DNA of 64,000 nucleotides, taken from DAOULT01 sp964646625 (GTDB lineage Bacteria > Chloroflexota > Anaerolineae > CAZYHC01). The notes below the pieces were generated by a model that did not search any database, had not been told where the DNA came from, and saw only the letters and a list, made by a program, of their open reading frames with translations. Each line of letters opens with the position of its first letter. Within the stretch, counting starts at the first letter, position 1. The translations under genes and the position numbers were made by a program. Shown piece after piece: positions 52,232 to 61,784 of this stretch. The stretch lies in NCBI GenBank assembly GCA_964646625.1, contig CAZYHC010000022.1:3703-67702 (forward strand). Reading direction: 5' to 3'.

Positions 52232-53362
52232 ATGCGCGTTCCTATGTCCAGTCCGGATATCACTGCCCAAGAAATAACTCTCGTCAACCAGGTGCTCTAC
52301 ACCCCCTATCTCAGCATGGGCCCCATGCTCGAGCGCTTCGAGGCGGAGGTGGCCCGCTACGTGGGAACGAAACACGCCGTGGGGGTAAGCAGCGGCACGG
52401 CGGGCCTGCATTTATGCATTCGAGCGGTAGGGGTAGGATGTGGGGACGCCGTCATTACCACCCCTTTCAGCTTCGTGGCCTCGGCCAATTGCATCCTTTA
52501 TGAGCGGGCCATGCCCGTGTTCGTGGATATCGAGCCCCGGACGCTGAACATCGATGTGCTCAAACTGGAGGAAAAGATATGGGAACTTAAGACTAAAAAC
52601 TGGAAACTCAAGGCTATTTTGCCCGTCCACGTCTTCGGCCAGCCCTGTGAAATGGATGGCATCATGGAATTGGCTCGCCGGTATGATCTGGTCGTCATCG
52701 AGGATGCCTGCGAAGCCCTGGGAGCGGAGTATAAGGGGCGCAAGATAGGCACTTTCAGCCACGCCGCCGTTTTCGCCTTCTATCCAAATAAGCAGATGAC
52801 CACCGGCGAAGGCGGGATCATCGTCACCGACCGCGATGAGTGGGCCAGGCTCTTCCAGAGCCTCAGGAACCAGGGGCGAGACGAGAACGGCACCTGGCTT
52901 AACCACGTGCGTCTCGGGTATAACTACCGGCTGGATGAGTTGAGCGCGGCCCTGGGAGTGGCCCAGATGAAGCGCATCGAGGGATTGCTGGCTAAGCGAG
53001 AGAAGGTAGCCGAGATGTACAACCAGAGATTGCGGTCGGTGGAGGGGGTGCAGGTTCCCCACCTTGCCCCCTACACCACCAGGATGAGCTGGTTTATCTA
53101 TCTCATAAGGCTCGCGCCGGAATTGGATAGGAACCAAATCATGGCTAAGCTGGAGGAGAGAGGTATCTCGTCCCGGCCCTACTTTGTGCCTATCCATCTC
53201 CAACCCTTCTACGTGGAGAGATTCGGCTACGTAGAGGGCGACTTCCCTGTCACTGAGCAGGTAGCTAAGTCCACGTTGGCTTTGCCTTTTTATGGCAACC
53301 TGGAGGAGGAGAAAGTGGACTACATTTGTAGGACACTGCGTGAGATCATAGTAATGAATTAA
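52220..53362 (+). CDS. DegT/DnrJ/EryC1/StrS-family sugar aminotransferase
   Basis: 380 residues from the ATG at 52220; ATG 52193 and ATG 52232 are alternatives, the region between being a tandem repeat. PLP-binding Lys191 is in FYPNKQMTTGEGG; EDACEALGAEYKG and NYRLDELSAALG are family hallmarks. Converts a 4-keto sugar, the product of the downstream CapD/WbpM-type dehydratase, into an amino sugar. The segment LEEKIWELKTKNWKLKAILP (about 114-133) is longer than usual between DIDVLKLE and AILPVHVFG and coincides with an A-rich DNA quasi-repeat. Confidence 0.93.
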   Translation: METDMRVPMSSPDITAQEITLVNQVLYTPYLSMGPMLERFEAEVARYVGTKHAVGVSSGTAGLHLCIRAVGVGCGDAVITTPFSFVASANCILYERAMPVFVDIEPRTLNIDVLKLEEKIWELKTKNWKLKAILPVHVFGQPCEMDGIMELARRYDLVVIEDACEALGAEYKGRKIGTFSHAAVFAFYPNKQMTTGEGGIIVTDRDEWARLFQSLRNQGRDENGTWLNHVRLGYNYRLDELSAALGVAQMKRIEGLLAKREKVAEMYNQRLRSVEGVQVPHLAPYTTRMSWFIYLIRLAPELDRNQIMAKLEERGISSRPYFVPIHLQPFYVERFGYVEGDFPVTEQVAKSTLALPFYGNLEEEKVDYICRTLREIIVMN

Positions 53363-53372
53363 GGAGTGCCCA

Positions 53373-55250
53373 ATGCTCAATTTGTTTGCTGGCAATTTTA
53401 CTTTCCCCCTGATCAGGCGACCCTTCTGGTTTATGGCTTTGGATTCCGTTGCCGTAGCCGTCTCATTCCTCATGGCCCTTTTCCTGCGCTTCGAGGGAGA
53501 TGTGCCAGAAGAGTACCTGAAGGCCTTGCTGAGTTGTATCCTGATCGTTATTCCGCTTTACATCTTTATAAACTACTTTTTCGACCTCTACAAGCACATA
53601 TGGCACTACGCCAGTTCTTACGAGGTGGTCAATATTTTCGGATCGGTGGCTGCGAGCACTGTATTGTTAGCCCTCAGTGACATTCTTTGGAGCGCCCAAC
53701 GCTTTATTCCTCTCAGCGTCGTTTTTATGGGCGGAGTCCTTACTTTTGTGGTCTTCTCAGTTACCCGCTATCGCTGGCGCCTGGTGACGGGCTTCTTCTG
53801 GAGGTGGCGGACCTTGGGCGGCGGTTACGGCTGCCGGATGCTCATCGTGGGGGCAGGCGAGACCGGGCAACTCCTGGCCGGGCGATTGCAAAATCAAAGC
53901 ACCCAATACGAGCTGGTAGGCTTCATCGACGATGATCCTAACAAATGGGGACGCAAAATCCATGGCATCCCCGTTTTGGGCAATCGGCATCTCATCCCCA
54001 CCATTGTCTCCGAAGAGGCGGTCGATATCATCGTCATCGCCATCTACTACATCTCCGGTCGGGATTTCCGTAACCTCCTCTCCATCTGTCAGGAGACCAC
54101 GGCCCAGATCAAGGTGTTGCCTAACATCTTCGAGATGATGGGCAACCACAACGGAGACGCCCTGGTCAGGGACATAACCATCGAGGACCTGTTGGGCCGG
54201 GAAGCGGTCGAGATCGACCACCACGCCTGCCGACAAGCCATCGCGGGCAAAGTAGTCCTGGTGACCGGGGCAGGGGGCTCCATTGGTTCGGAACTCTGCC
54301 GCCAGGTTCTTCGATTCGACCCCGAACTCCTTCTCATGCTGGACCGGGACGAGACCGCTCTCCATCGGCTAAGCCATGAGTTGGTTCCTCTGGAGACAAA
54401 GTCATCCTGGCGCTGCTTGTTAGGAGATATCTGCCGCTTAGATAAGCTGGAAGCCCTGTTCCGCTCGTATCGTCCCCAGGTCATCTTTCACTGCGCGGCT
54501 TACAAACACGTCGATATTGTGGAAAAACATCCTGATGAGGCAGTGTGGGTCAATGTGATGGGGACCAGGATCCTTTGTGACCTGGCCCAAAAGTACGGGA
54601 CGGAGCGTTTCGTCTTCATCTCCACAGACAAAGCGGTCGATCCCGTGGGCGTGATGGGCGCTACCAAGAGGGTGGGCGAACTCCTGGTGACCGGCTTGCC
54701 GCAGGACGGTACCACTTTGTTCACCGCCGTGCGTTTCGGCAACGTGCTGGGCAGCCGGGGCAGCGTGGTGCCTGTTTTCTCGCGGCAGATTGAGCAGGGA
54801 GGGCCGGTGACCATCACCGACTCACAGATGACCCGCTTCTTTATGAGCATCGCCGAAGCGGTGAGCCTGATCATCCAGGCCGTCACGCTCACGCAAGGCG
54901 GGGAGATATTTGTGCTCGACATGGGCGAGCAGATCAAGATCGTTGACCTGGCCCGCAAGATGATCCGGATGCGTGGCCTGCGGATCGGCCAGGATATCGA
55001 GATCGTCTATACGGGCATACGTCCTGGCGAGAGGCTGCACGAGGAGTTGGTGGCGGCAACAGAAAAAGAACTGCCCACCCTGCACCCCAAGATTTACTGC
55101 CTGCACAACAATCATGCTATAGATAGAGCCACTTTGATGCAAGGGCTCGATGAGTTGGTAACCCTGGCCGAAGACAATCGGAGCGATGAGATTGTGGCTA
55201 AATTGCAAGAGATGGTGAAGACCGCGAATGGAAATGGACATGGAGGATAG
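53373..55250 (+). CDS. Nucleoside-diphosphate-sugar 4,6-dehydratase (CapD/WbpM/PglF-like)
   Basis: 625 residues. Four membrane segments (about 10-135), a first Rossmann domain (MLIVGAGETGQLLAGRL, about 155), and a catalytic SDR domain from about 290 (VVLVTGAGGSIGSELCRQVL). The active site has the Ser-Met-Lys form typical of UDP-GlcNAc 4,6-dehydratases: FISTDKAVDPVGVMGATKRVGE. Makes a 4-keto-6-deoxy sugar for the neighbouring aminotransferase. AAGGAG seven bases before the ATG. Overlaps the next gene by 23 bases. Confidence 0.95.
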   Translation: MLNLFAGNFTFPLIRRPFWFMALDSVAVAVSFLMALFLRFEGDVPEEYLKALLSCILIVIPLYIFINYFFDLYKHIWHYASSYEVVNIFGSVAASTVLLALSDILWSAQRFIPLSVVFMGGVLTFVVFSVTRYRWRLVTGFFWRWRTLGGGYGCRMLIVGAGETGQLLAGRLQNQSTQYELVGFIDDDPNKWGRKIHGIPVLGNRHLIPTIVSEEAVDIIVIAIYYISGRDFRNLLSICQETTAQIKVLPNIFEMMGNHNGDALVRDITIEDLLGREAVEIDHHACRQAIAGKVVLVTGAGGSIGSELCRQVLRFDPELLLMLDRDETALHRLSHELVPLETKSSWRCLLGDICRLDKLEALFRSYRPQVIFHCAAYKHVDIVEKHPDEAVWVNVMGTRILCDLAQKYGTERFVFISTDKAVDPVGVMGATKRVGELLVTGLPQDGTTLFTAVRFGNVLGSRGSVVPVFSRQIEQGGPVTITDSQMTRFFMSIAEAVSLIIQAVTLTQGGEIFVLDMGEQIKIVDLARKMIRMRGLRIGQDIEIVYTGIRPGERLHEELVAATEKELPTLHPKIYCLHNNHAIDRATLMQGLDELVTLAEDNRSDEIVAKLQEMVKTANGNGHGG

Positions 55251-56337
55251 CAGTTGGAAAAAAATCCTGTGCGCCGCTGGTTTTTACAGTGGCTTAATCC
55301 CGCTGCTTGTCTCCTGGAGCAGATTACAGGGGCAGGGAAAGGTGATAATACTGGCCTATCACCGGATATGTGAGGGGCGCGCGGCAGGTCTCTTTTTCGA
55401 GGACGTGGTGAGCGCCTCGCCGGCAGGCTTTGAAAGACAGGTTAAATATCTGGTTGAAAACTATAACGTGATATCCTTTGATGCTTTCATCGAGGGTGTT
55501 AAAGGCGAAAAAACTCTTTCGAAAAATTCGGTGATCATTACGTTCGATGATGGTTATAAAGATAACTATCTGAACGCCTACCCCATTTTGAAGAAGTATA
55601 ATGTGCCAGCCACGATCTTTTTATCAACGCACCACGTCGATTCCGCAGTCCCCTTCTGGTGGGATGAAGTTGCTTACCTGATAAGTAAAACCAGGAGGCG
55701 CCAGCTCAGTCTCTCGCGGTTGGGGGAGTATGGTGTGGAAAATCCGTCCCAGAAACGGAAAGCGATAAACGCCATTGCCGGCAAGCTGAAAGAACTGGAC
55801 GAAGGACAAAAAAGGTCGGCCATGAGCGAACTGGCTACCCAGGCAGCGGTCAGCGTAGAGGAGCAGACCACGAAAGACGCTCATCTGTCCTGGGATGAGG
55901 TGCGAGAGATGAGCCGGAACGGCATAAGTTTTGGAGCCCACACCGTGACCCATCCTATTCTCACGAAGGTGCCTTACGAGCAGGCCAGGTACGAAGTGGC
56001 AGAATCAGTATCCAGGATTCAAGAGGAGATTGAGCAGGCGGTGCGCTTCTTTGCCTACCCAAACGGCGCAATAGGCGACTTCAATGAGATCACTAGAAGT
56101 ATCTTAATGGAAAATGGAATTAAAGCCGCTACCACTCTGGTTTATGGAATAAATAATCCAGGCAGTGGTGATGTGGATTTGTATGCTCTGAAAAGAATAC
56201 TTATCACCAGCGATCACTTTCCCACGTTTTTGATGAAAATGAGCGGTATACTGGAAACTCCGCTGCGGTTGATACGCCGCAAGCCCTCCATCGTTCTTTC
56301 CACGCGTGGTGGCCTGAGCTCAGGAGAAGCGGGTTGA
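55228..56337 (+). CDS. Polysaccharide deacetylase (NodB-like) 2
   Basis: 369 residues. A hydrophobic segment (about 12-30) may anchor it. VIILAYHRI at the start of the domain, motif 1 VIITFDDGYKDNYLNAYPIL, motif 2 GAHTVTHPIL (metal His residues) and RFFAYPNG as motif 3. A long insertion (about 130-210) is helical. Differs clearly from deacetylase 1, so the two probably act at different points, this one at the membrane. Confidence 0.9.
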   Translation: MEMDMEDSSWKKILCAAGFYSGLIPLLVSWSRLQGQGKVIILAYHRICEGRAAGLFFEDVVSASPAGFERQVKYLVENYNVISFDAFIEGVKGEKTLSKNSVIITFDDGYKDNYLNAYPILKKYNVPATIFLSTHHVDSAVPFWWDEVAYLISKTRRRQLSLSRLGEYGVENPSQKRKAINAIAGKLKELDEGQKRSAMSELATQAAVSVEEQTTKDAHLSWDEVREMSRNGISFGAHTVTHPILTKVPYEQARYEVAESVSRIQEEIEQAVRFFAYPNGAIGDFNEITRSILMENGIKAATTLVYGINNPGSGDVDLYALKRILITSDHFPTFLMKMSGILETPLRLIRRKPSIVLSTRGGLSSGEAG

Positions 56338-58421
56338 GAAAAACGTTTTTCGGGTTGGTTTTTCTATCGTGCTGGCTGGCTACGGCTCACTGTGCTTTCT
56401 TTCCGCTGAGGCCGGGCGCCAACGCTGCGCTGTCTGCCAGGCCCGGTCACGCTACCCATTGGACCGTCTGGGCCGAGAGTTCCACCCGCAAGGTCAGACG
56501 ACACGAAACCCCCCCGGCTCAAACCTACATCTGGGATGGGAACGAAATACACCTCAAGTCGGCCAGAAACGAAAATGAACCATTCCAGCTCGTGATCAGA
56601 GCCCGGGATAGAGGGCTATCAAACGTGTTCGTCCAGGTGAGCGATTTATCCGCTGAGCAGGGCCAAATCCCCAGCAGGGAGGTAACTCTATTTTTTGAAC
56701 ACTACATCGAAATCACCAAACCTTCGGGATATTACTACGATGAGGGGCGGGCTTTCCAAATCGACTTGAGACCAGAGCGCAACAACGTGGATGAGTTGAC
56801 GCAGAGAAAGGGTTTTCATCCCGATGCCTTGCCCCCCCTGACAAAACCGTTTCACCTGGAGGCGGGTCAAAATCAACCCCTCTGGATCAACGTCCACGTC
56901 CCCGCCGAGGTCCCGGCCGGAGATTATACCGCCCGGGTTATGGTCTCCAGCGACCAGGGGCGAATGAGCCTGCCCCTCAGAGTGACCGTCTGGGATTTCA
57001 CTTTGCCGGCCGAACTGCATTTCAAAACCAGCTTCTTTATGATAGATGATATGTTCCTGGAGCGGTATTCCGGCCTCAGCCCGGAAGAGAGAGAGGAGCA
57101 AAGCGCGGCTTACCTGGCGCTCCTCAAAAGGACTTACCGACGCCTGGCTCAGCAGGGCTTTTTCGCCCTTGCCCTCAACATCTTTCCTGCCACCGAGATG
57201 GCGGAAGGGGAGTTGCAGGTCAGTTTTACGGACTGTGACCGCTTAATGGCTTATTTATTCAACGAGCTGGATTATCCCTTTTTACTCATGCCCATTCCCT
57301 GGGAGTTAAGCGACGTGCTTAGCGCTTATGCAGCCTATGGAGAAGCCCTTGACATCGACCGCGATAAGCTGGCAGAGAACAGGGCCCTGCTGAAAGAGTA
57401 TCTGAGACAGGCTATCGACCATTACGCCCAAAAAGGCTGGCTGGATAGAGTGTACTTTTTCGGCATTGACGAACCGCAGAGCCCTGAAGCCTACCACGAA
57501 GTAAGAGCCTGGTCCGACTTTGTGAAGGGGATTAACCCTGGAGTCAAGGTGCTGCTCACCGAACAACCTCTACCGGAGGGCCCGGAGCATGGGAGCCTGG
57601 TAGGCTATGTGGATTTCTGGTCAACGGCCCTGAGCGTCTTCTCTGGCGTGGACACCCCCTTCTCCCCGGAAGACTTGATGAAAGCCGTGGCGGAGAGAAA
57701 AAACGCCGGTGAGGTGGTGAGCTGGTACGGAGCACTGATGTTAGCGCCGATGCCTTCTCTCAACATCGACCAGCCGGCCATCTCAGCGCGCATCATCCCC
57801 TGGATGAGCTTCCAATACGGTATCGATAGCTTTCAATATTGGGCCCTGGACTACTGGTACGAGGCCAATCCCTGGCAACAGCCCCTCACCTGGAACGATC
57901 CTCATGGGTTCGGAGAGTTCTACAACGGCGAAGGCTCGCTCGTCTATCCCGGCAATCAAATCGCACGGTTTACCACTCAGGCGGACGTGAGCGGCTTCAT
58001 CCCTTCGATCAGGTCCGAGCTTCTGCGCCAGGGACATGAGGATTACCAGTATCTCTTTCTGCTTCAACAACTGGGCGGGGACCCGGCAGGGATTGTGGGT
58101 CAAATCCTGACCTCGGTCGTGAAATGGGACAGAGACGAGGTGAGGATGCTGGCCGCACGAGAGCAGTTGGCTAAAGAGATATTGCTGAAGTTGGGCCGGG
58201 AGGTCGCGGAGCAGGAATTCCTGCCCATCCCCCCACCTTCGGCGGAATATCTGCACGCGCAGGAGAGCGGCAAAGCATTTTGTTATGAGCAGTATAAAAC
58301 CGATCCCGACTGCCTTGAGGATGAGGACTGGTGCAGGGCCTACTACAAACTATATTGCGACCGTGGCCAGGAGCCAACCGACCAGGAAGTGGAGTCCTAT
58401 ATAGCCAGTCATGGCCGCTAA
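56334..58421 (+). CDS. Secreted DUF4091-containing glycoside-hydrolase-like protein
   Basis: 695 residues from a TTG overlapping the previous stop (TTGA). Signal peptide 1-22. A beta-sandwich part (about 50-230: KSARNENEPFQLVIRARDRG, PLWINVHVPAEVPAGDYTA) is followed by a barrel-like domain (VYFFGIDEPQSPEAYHEVRA, then FWSTALSVF) and the DUF4091 signature (SFQYWALDYWYEANPWQQPL, SLVYPG, LRQGHEDYQYLFLL). DUF4091 proteins are carbohydrate-related, some being glycoside hydrolases. Here it would act outside on the exported polymer, trimming or editing it. Confidence 0.88.
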   Translation: MRKTFFGLVFLSCWLATAHCAFFPLRPGANAALSARPGHATHWTVWAESSTRKVRRHETPPAQTYIWDGNEIHLKSARNENEPFQLVIRARDRGLSNVFVQVSDLSAEQGQIPSREVTLFFEHYIEITKPSGYYYDEGRAFQIDLRPERNNVDELTQRKGFHPDALPPLTKPFHLEAGQNQPLWINVHVPAEVPAGDYTARVMVSSDQGRMSLPLRVTVWDFTLPAELHFKTSFFMIDDMFLERYSGLSPEEREEQSAAYLALLKRTYRRLAQQGFFALALNIFPATEMAEGELQVSFTDCDRLMAYLFNELDYPFLLMPIPWELSDVLSAYAAYGEALDIDRDKLAENRALLKEYLRQAIDHYAQKGWLDRVYFFGIDEPQSPEAYHEVRAWSDFVKGINPGVKVLLTEQPLPEGPEHGSLVGYVDFWSTALSVFSGVDTPFSPEDLMKAVAERKNAGEVVSWYGALMLAPMPSLNIDQPAISARIIPWMSFQYGIDSFQYWALDYWYEANPWQQPLTWNDPHGFGEFYNGEGSLVYPGNQIARFTTQADVSGFIPSIRSELLRQGHEDYQYLFLLQQLGGDPAGIVGQILTSVVKWDRDEVRMLAAREQLAKEILLKLGREVAEQEFLPIPPPSAEYLHAQESGKAFCYEQYKTDPDCLEDEDWCRAYYKLYCDRGQEPTDQEVESYIASHGR

Positions 58422-58447
58422 CCACAATTTCATTTAGGAGAGTTGTA

Positions 58448-61400
58448 ATGGTGAAGAACGTAACGATACTTTGTCTCAGCTTACCGCTTATTTTGACTTG
58501 CATTTTCACCCTCCCAGGCCCCGAGGCCCAGGCTGCCCGGCTGGCAGATACACCCGTGCCTGAGCCGGTAGCCGTGATCAGACAACCGGTCAACAATACG
58601 GTTATACGGGGTCAGGTTCCTATTATCGGAGACGCCCTCAACCCTGTCTCTTTTGATTACTACAAGGTCGAGTATGTCCCGGAAGGGCAAGAGCAGGACG
58701 AGTGGAAGCTCATCGGCGCCCAACACCAGGTTCAGGTGGCGGCCGATACGCTGGAAGTGTGGGACACCACCCTGGTGCCAGAAGGGAGCTATCGAATCCG
58801 ACTCAGAGTTGTCGATAAGTCGGGGAACTATCGGGAGTACCTGGTGCGGGGGCTTACAGTGATCCATGAGCAGGCGACAGCTACGCCAACGGCCATCCCG
58901 CAGGGGCAGCCTACAGCGGGGCCTGCTCTAACTCTTACCCCAGCCCTGCCTGCATCGGCTGAAGGACAACTTGCCACGCCTGTCTTAATGTCCACGCCCG
59001 GCATAACCCAGACGCCCTCAGCGCAGTTACCGGCAGTCTCCAGCTATGACACTACCCTGGCTGGCCTGGGCTATGGAGAACAGGTCCTGCGTGGTTACGG
59101 GGGGAGTACTGAGTACTCCTTCATTGTTCCTGACGATTGGCTCCTGCTGGAGGGCGGTTATCTAAACCTGCACATTAGTTACACCTCCGCACCGAAGGAG
59201 ATGCAAAAAAGTGAGAGCTGGATGAATGCCGTGCTGATAGTAGACATCGATGATAAAACTCAGGTCAGCACACCTTTACCGTCAGGAGTGACCGAAGACT
59301 CCTACATGAACGTAGTGCTTCCTCCTGGTCTTTTTGCCGATCGCAGGGAGCCTGACCATACTATTAAAGTCACCCTGGACGTGGACGGAGAATGCTACTG
59401 GGTTATGACCTTTCGCCTGAAGATCCATCCCGATTCTTTTTTGCATTTTGAGTACAAGCGGGATCCGGTGCCCATCGATTTAGCCCTGTATCCCCGGCCC
59501 TTTGTACAAAACTCTCTGAAGCCGGACGCGGTGCGCTTTGTATTGCCGGCCCGGCTTGCAAGCCACGACCTGGCCAGTGCTCTGGCTATCAGCGCCAAAT
59601 TAGGCCAGCTATCTCACGAGCGGGCGGTCATTAGCTCGACCACAGATGTAAAGCTGTTAGAGCACCCGGCACACATCGAGCCTCTCATCGTCGTCGGGAA
59701 GCCCCACGATAACCGTCTTATCGCCAGCCTGGCTTCGTTGGTAGATTTGCCCGTGGCTCTCGGCAAGCGGGAGATGCTATTGGCTACCCAGGGCCCAAAG
59801 CACGTAACCCCAGGGCAGCCTTTCACTTATACCATTACTGTGACCAACACCACGGCAAGAACCGCCGCCGGCCTGGCTATGCTCGATATCTTACCTCGTG
59901 GGACCCAATTCCTGGCTTGTGAGCCAGGGTGCAGCCAGGAAGGCAGAAACATATTCTGGAAGTTAGAGCCGCTGGCCTCCGGCCAGGCGAGCACGGCTAC
60001 CCTTACCTTGCAGACAGTGGATAACGTAACCGAGGCGATTATTGAGAACAGCGTCATTTTGACCGGCAGCAACAGGGCTTTGCTTAATGCCAATACGTTC
60101 GCCACCGCTGTAAGCTCCAGCCAGGGGCAACAAGAAAACGGGGTTTCGCTCTCTTCTGGAGAGGGGTTCTTTTTCATCACCCCGGAGGGCAGGGAAGTGG
60201 CCGAGAGCGACGGTATCATCCAGGAGATCCATTCCCCCTGGAATCCCGGACAGGCCATCCTGGTGGTCACGGGGTTAACCGACGAAGCTCTCTACAAGGC
60301 CAGCCAGGTGTTGAGCACCCAAACCTACTTTCCCGGTATGCAAGGCTCTTTCGCTTTGATTCAAGGCATTTTGCCTCCTACGGGTGACCAGGAAGAGGTT
60401 TTGAAAGAACAGGTAACTTTTGCCGACATGGGCTTTGGTGATGAGGTAATTGATACGTTATTCGGTACACATGATATATATTACACATTCAAACTACCGG
60501 CGGCCTGGACCATTGGCGGTGAGACTTACCTTCAGCTACATTTCAGCCATTCTCAGTTATTGAGTGCCAGTACATCCTGGCTGGGGGTGTCGTTTAATGG
60601 CAAGCCTTTAGCCACCGTTCCTTTGGATAACAGCAATGCTTCCAGGGGCATTCTGGAGGTCTATTTACCGCCTGCGGAAGCCCAGAGTGGCATAAATGGT
60701 TTGACGGTCAGCGCCGCTCTGGATTGGAACGGCGAGGAGTGTATCGATCCCAGAGTAGGAGGCATCTGGCTGGTAATTTACAAAGATTCCTTTCTGCATT
60801 TATCCTACGAGAAACAACGCTTAGACCTGACTTTGAATCTGAGTCAGTTTCCTTATCCCTTTGCCGCCAGTTCTGATCTCAACGATTTAGCTTTCGTGTT
60901 GCCCCGTAACCCTACCGTTGTAGAGCAGGAAGGGAGTATCCGATTGGCTGCGCAGATAGGCTATGAGTCAGGCGGCGATCACTTTGCCCCTCAAGTGGTC
61001 CTCGGCGATGAGGTAAGCCAGGAGATTAAAGAAAATTGCGACATCATCGCTATAGGCCGGCCCACGGCCAATGGCTTTATCCGCGAGATAAACGGCCAAC
61101 TCCCACAGCCTTTCCGAGAAGGCTTTGATGAAATAGAGCAACAGATAGACAGGATTGTCTTCCGCTTGCCAGAAGGCATCAGTCTGGGGCTCATGGAAGA
61201 GGTGCCCTCCTCCTGGAACGAAAACCGGGCGATTCTGGCGGTGACGGGCACCACTGACGAAGGGGTAGCCCAGGCCCTAGCGGTCCTTACGAACCCGAGC
61301 CTGGATAAAGAGCGCCTGAGAGGCAACCTGGTTATTATTAGAGAGGGGCAAATCCATAATATCGAGACGCGCCAGTTGACAAGCAGCGGGAAGGCTATGG

Positions 61401-61672
61401 CCGCTTTAACGGCGGTGCCAGAGTTGGCTCCAGAGGGAGAAGGAGAAAGTGGTAGTCCTGTAGCGGCAACCACCCCCGTAACCGCCACCGCATCTGTAAC
61501 CGCCCCCGTTACCCAGGCACCGCTCACGGGGCAGCTTACCCCCACAATCGCGTTGGCCCCCACGGGATGGAAACGGCCTGCCTGGCTCACCCCCCTGGCC
61601 GCTGGTTCTGTTCTTACGGCGCTTCTGCTCTTTGCCTTTGGGGCACGACAAACGGCAAAAAAGAGGGAGTAA
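58448..61672 (+). CDS. Duplicated BcsB-like exported protein with internal DUF11 domain
   Basis: 1074 residues from the ATG at 58448, after AGGAGAG; the open frame upstream is inside the previous gene. Signal peptide 1-30, an Ig-like N-terminal domain (about 35-140), a TPT linker, then two copies of a BcsB-like unit: copy 1 about 190-440 (GYGEQVLRGYGGSTEYSFIV, WMNAVLIVD, IHPDSFLHFEYK) and copy 2 about 655-950 (MGFGDEVIDTLFGTHDIYYT, WLGVSFNGKPLATVPLD, VIYKDSFLHLSYEKQ). A DUF11 domain sits between (GPKHVTPGQPFTYTITVTNT). A C-terminal membrane segment (LAAGSVLTALLLFAFGARQT) anchors it. BcsB guides cellulose out of the membrane synthase BcsA; no BcsA is visible here, so it may serve the Wzy-made polymer. 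Confidence 0.87.
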   Translation: MVKNVTILCLSLPLILTCIFTLPGPEAQAARLADTPVPEPVAVIRQPVNNTVIRGQVPIIGDALNPVSFDYYKVEYVPEGQEQDEWKLIGAQHQVQVAADTLEVWDTTLVPEGSYRIRLRVVDKSGNYREYLVRGLTVIHEQATATPTAIPQGQPTAGPALTLTPALPASAEGQLATPVLMSTPGITQTPSAQLPAVSSYDTTLAGLGYGEQVLRGYGGSTEYSFIVPDDWLLLEGGYLNLHISYTSAPKEMQKSESWMNAVLIVDIDDKTQVSTPLPSGVTEDSYMNVVLPPGLFADRREPDHTIKVTLDVDGECYWVMTFRLKIHPDSFLHFEYKRDPVPIDLALYPRPFVQNSLKPDAVRFVLPARLASHDLASALAISAKLGQLSHERAVISSTTDVKLLEHPAHIEPLIVVGKPHDNRLIASLASLVDLPVALGKREMLLATQGPKHVTPGQPFTYTITVTNTTARTAAGLAMLDILPRGTQFLACEPGCSQEGRNIFWKLEPLASGQASTATLTLQTVDNVTEAIIENSVILTGSNRALLNANTFATAVSSSQGQQENGVSLSSGEGFFFITPEGREVAESDGIIQEIHSPWNPGQAILVVTGLTDEALYKASQVLSTQTYFPGMQGSFALIQGILPPTGDQEEVLKEQVTFADMGFGDEVIDTLFGTHDIYYTFKLPAAWTIGGETYLQLHFSHSQLLSASTSWLGVSFNGKPLATVPLDNSNASRGILEVYLPPAEAQSGINGLTVSAALDWNGEECIDPRVGGIWLVIYKDSFLHLSYEKQRLDLTLNLSQFPYPFAASSDLNDLAFVLPRNPTVVEQEGSIRLAAQIGYESGGDHFAPQVVLGDEVSQEIKENCDIIAIGRPTANGFIREINGQLPQPFREGFDEIEQQIDRIVFRLPEGISLGLMEEVPSSWNENRAILAVTGTTDEGVAQALAVLTNPSLDKERLRGNLVIIREGQIHNIETRQLTSSGKAMAALTAVPELAPEGEGESGSPVAATTPVTATASVTAPVTQAPLTGQLTPTIALAPTGWKRPAWLTPLAAGSVLTALLLFAFGARQTAKKRE

Positions 61673-61784
61673 GTTCGTCTGGAACAACGCGCAGACGTAT
61701 TTGCGCCGGACACCTATACGTCAGGAACACCCCGGGCTGCAAAGCCCTCTACCATGCACGGCCTGTATATCCCCCTGTATATCC

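Noticed and set aside
52412..53473. 353-codon minus-strand frame
   Set aside because: Antisense of the aminotransferase; no ribosome site or family motifs.
58331..58447. Upstream extension of the BcsB-like frame
   Set aside because: Lies inside the DUF4091 gene; the ATG at 58448 has a ribosome site and yields a signal peptide.
61673..61784. Gap between convergent BcsB-like and sortase genes checked for a terminator or RNA
   Set aside because: Only a repeated TATATCCC and weak inverted pieces; nothing I can support.
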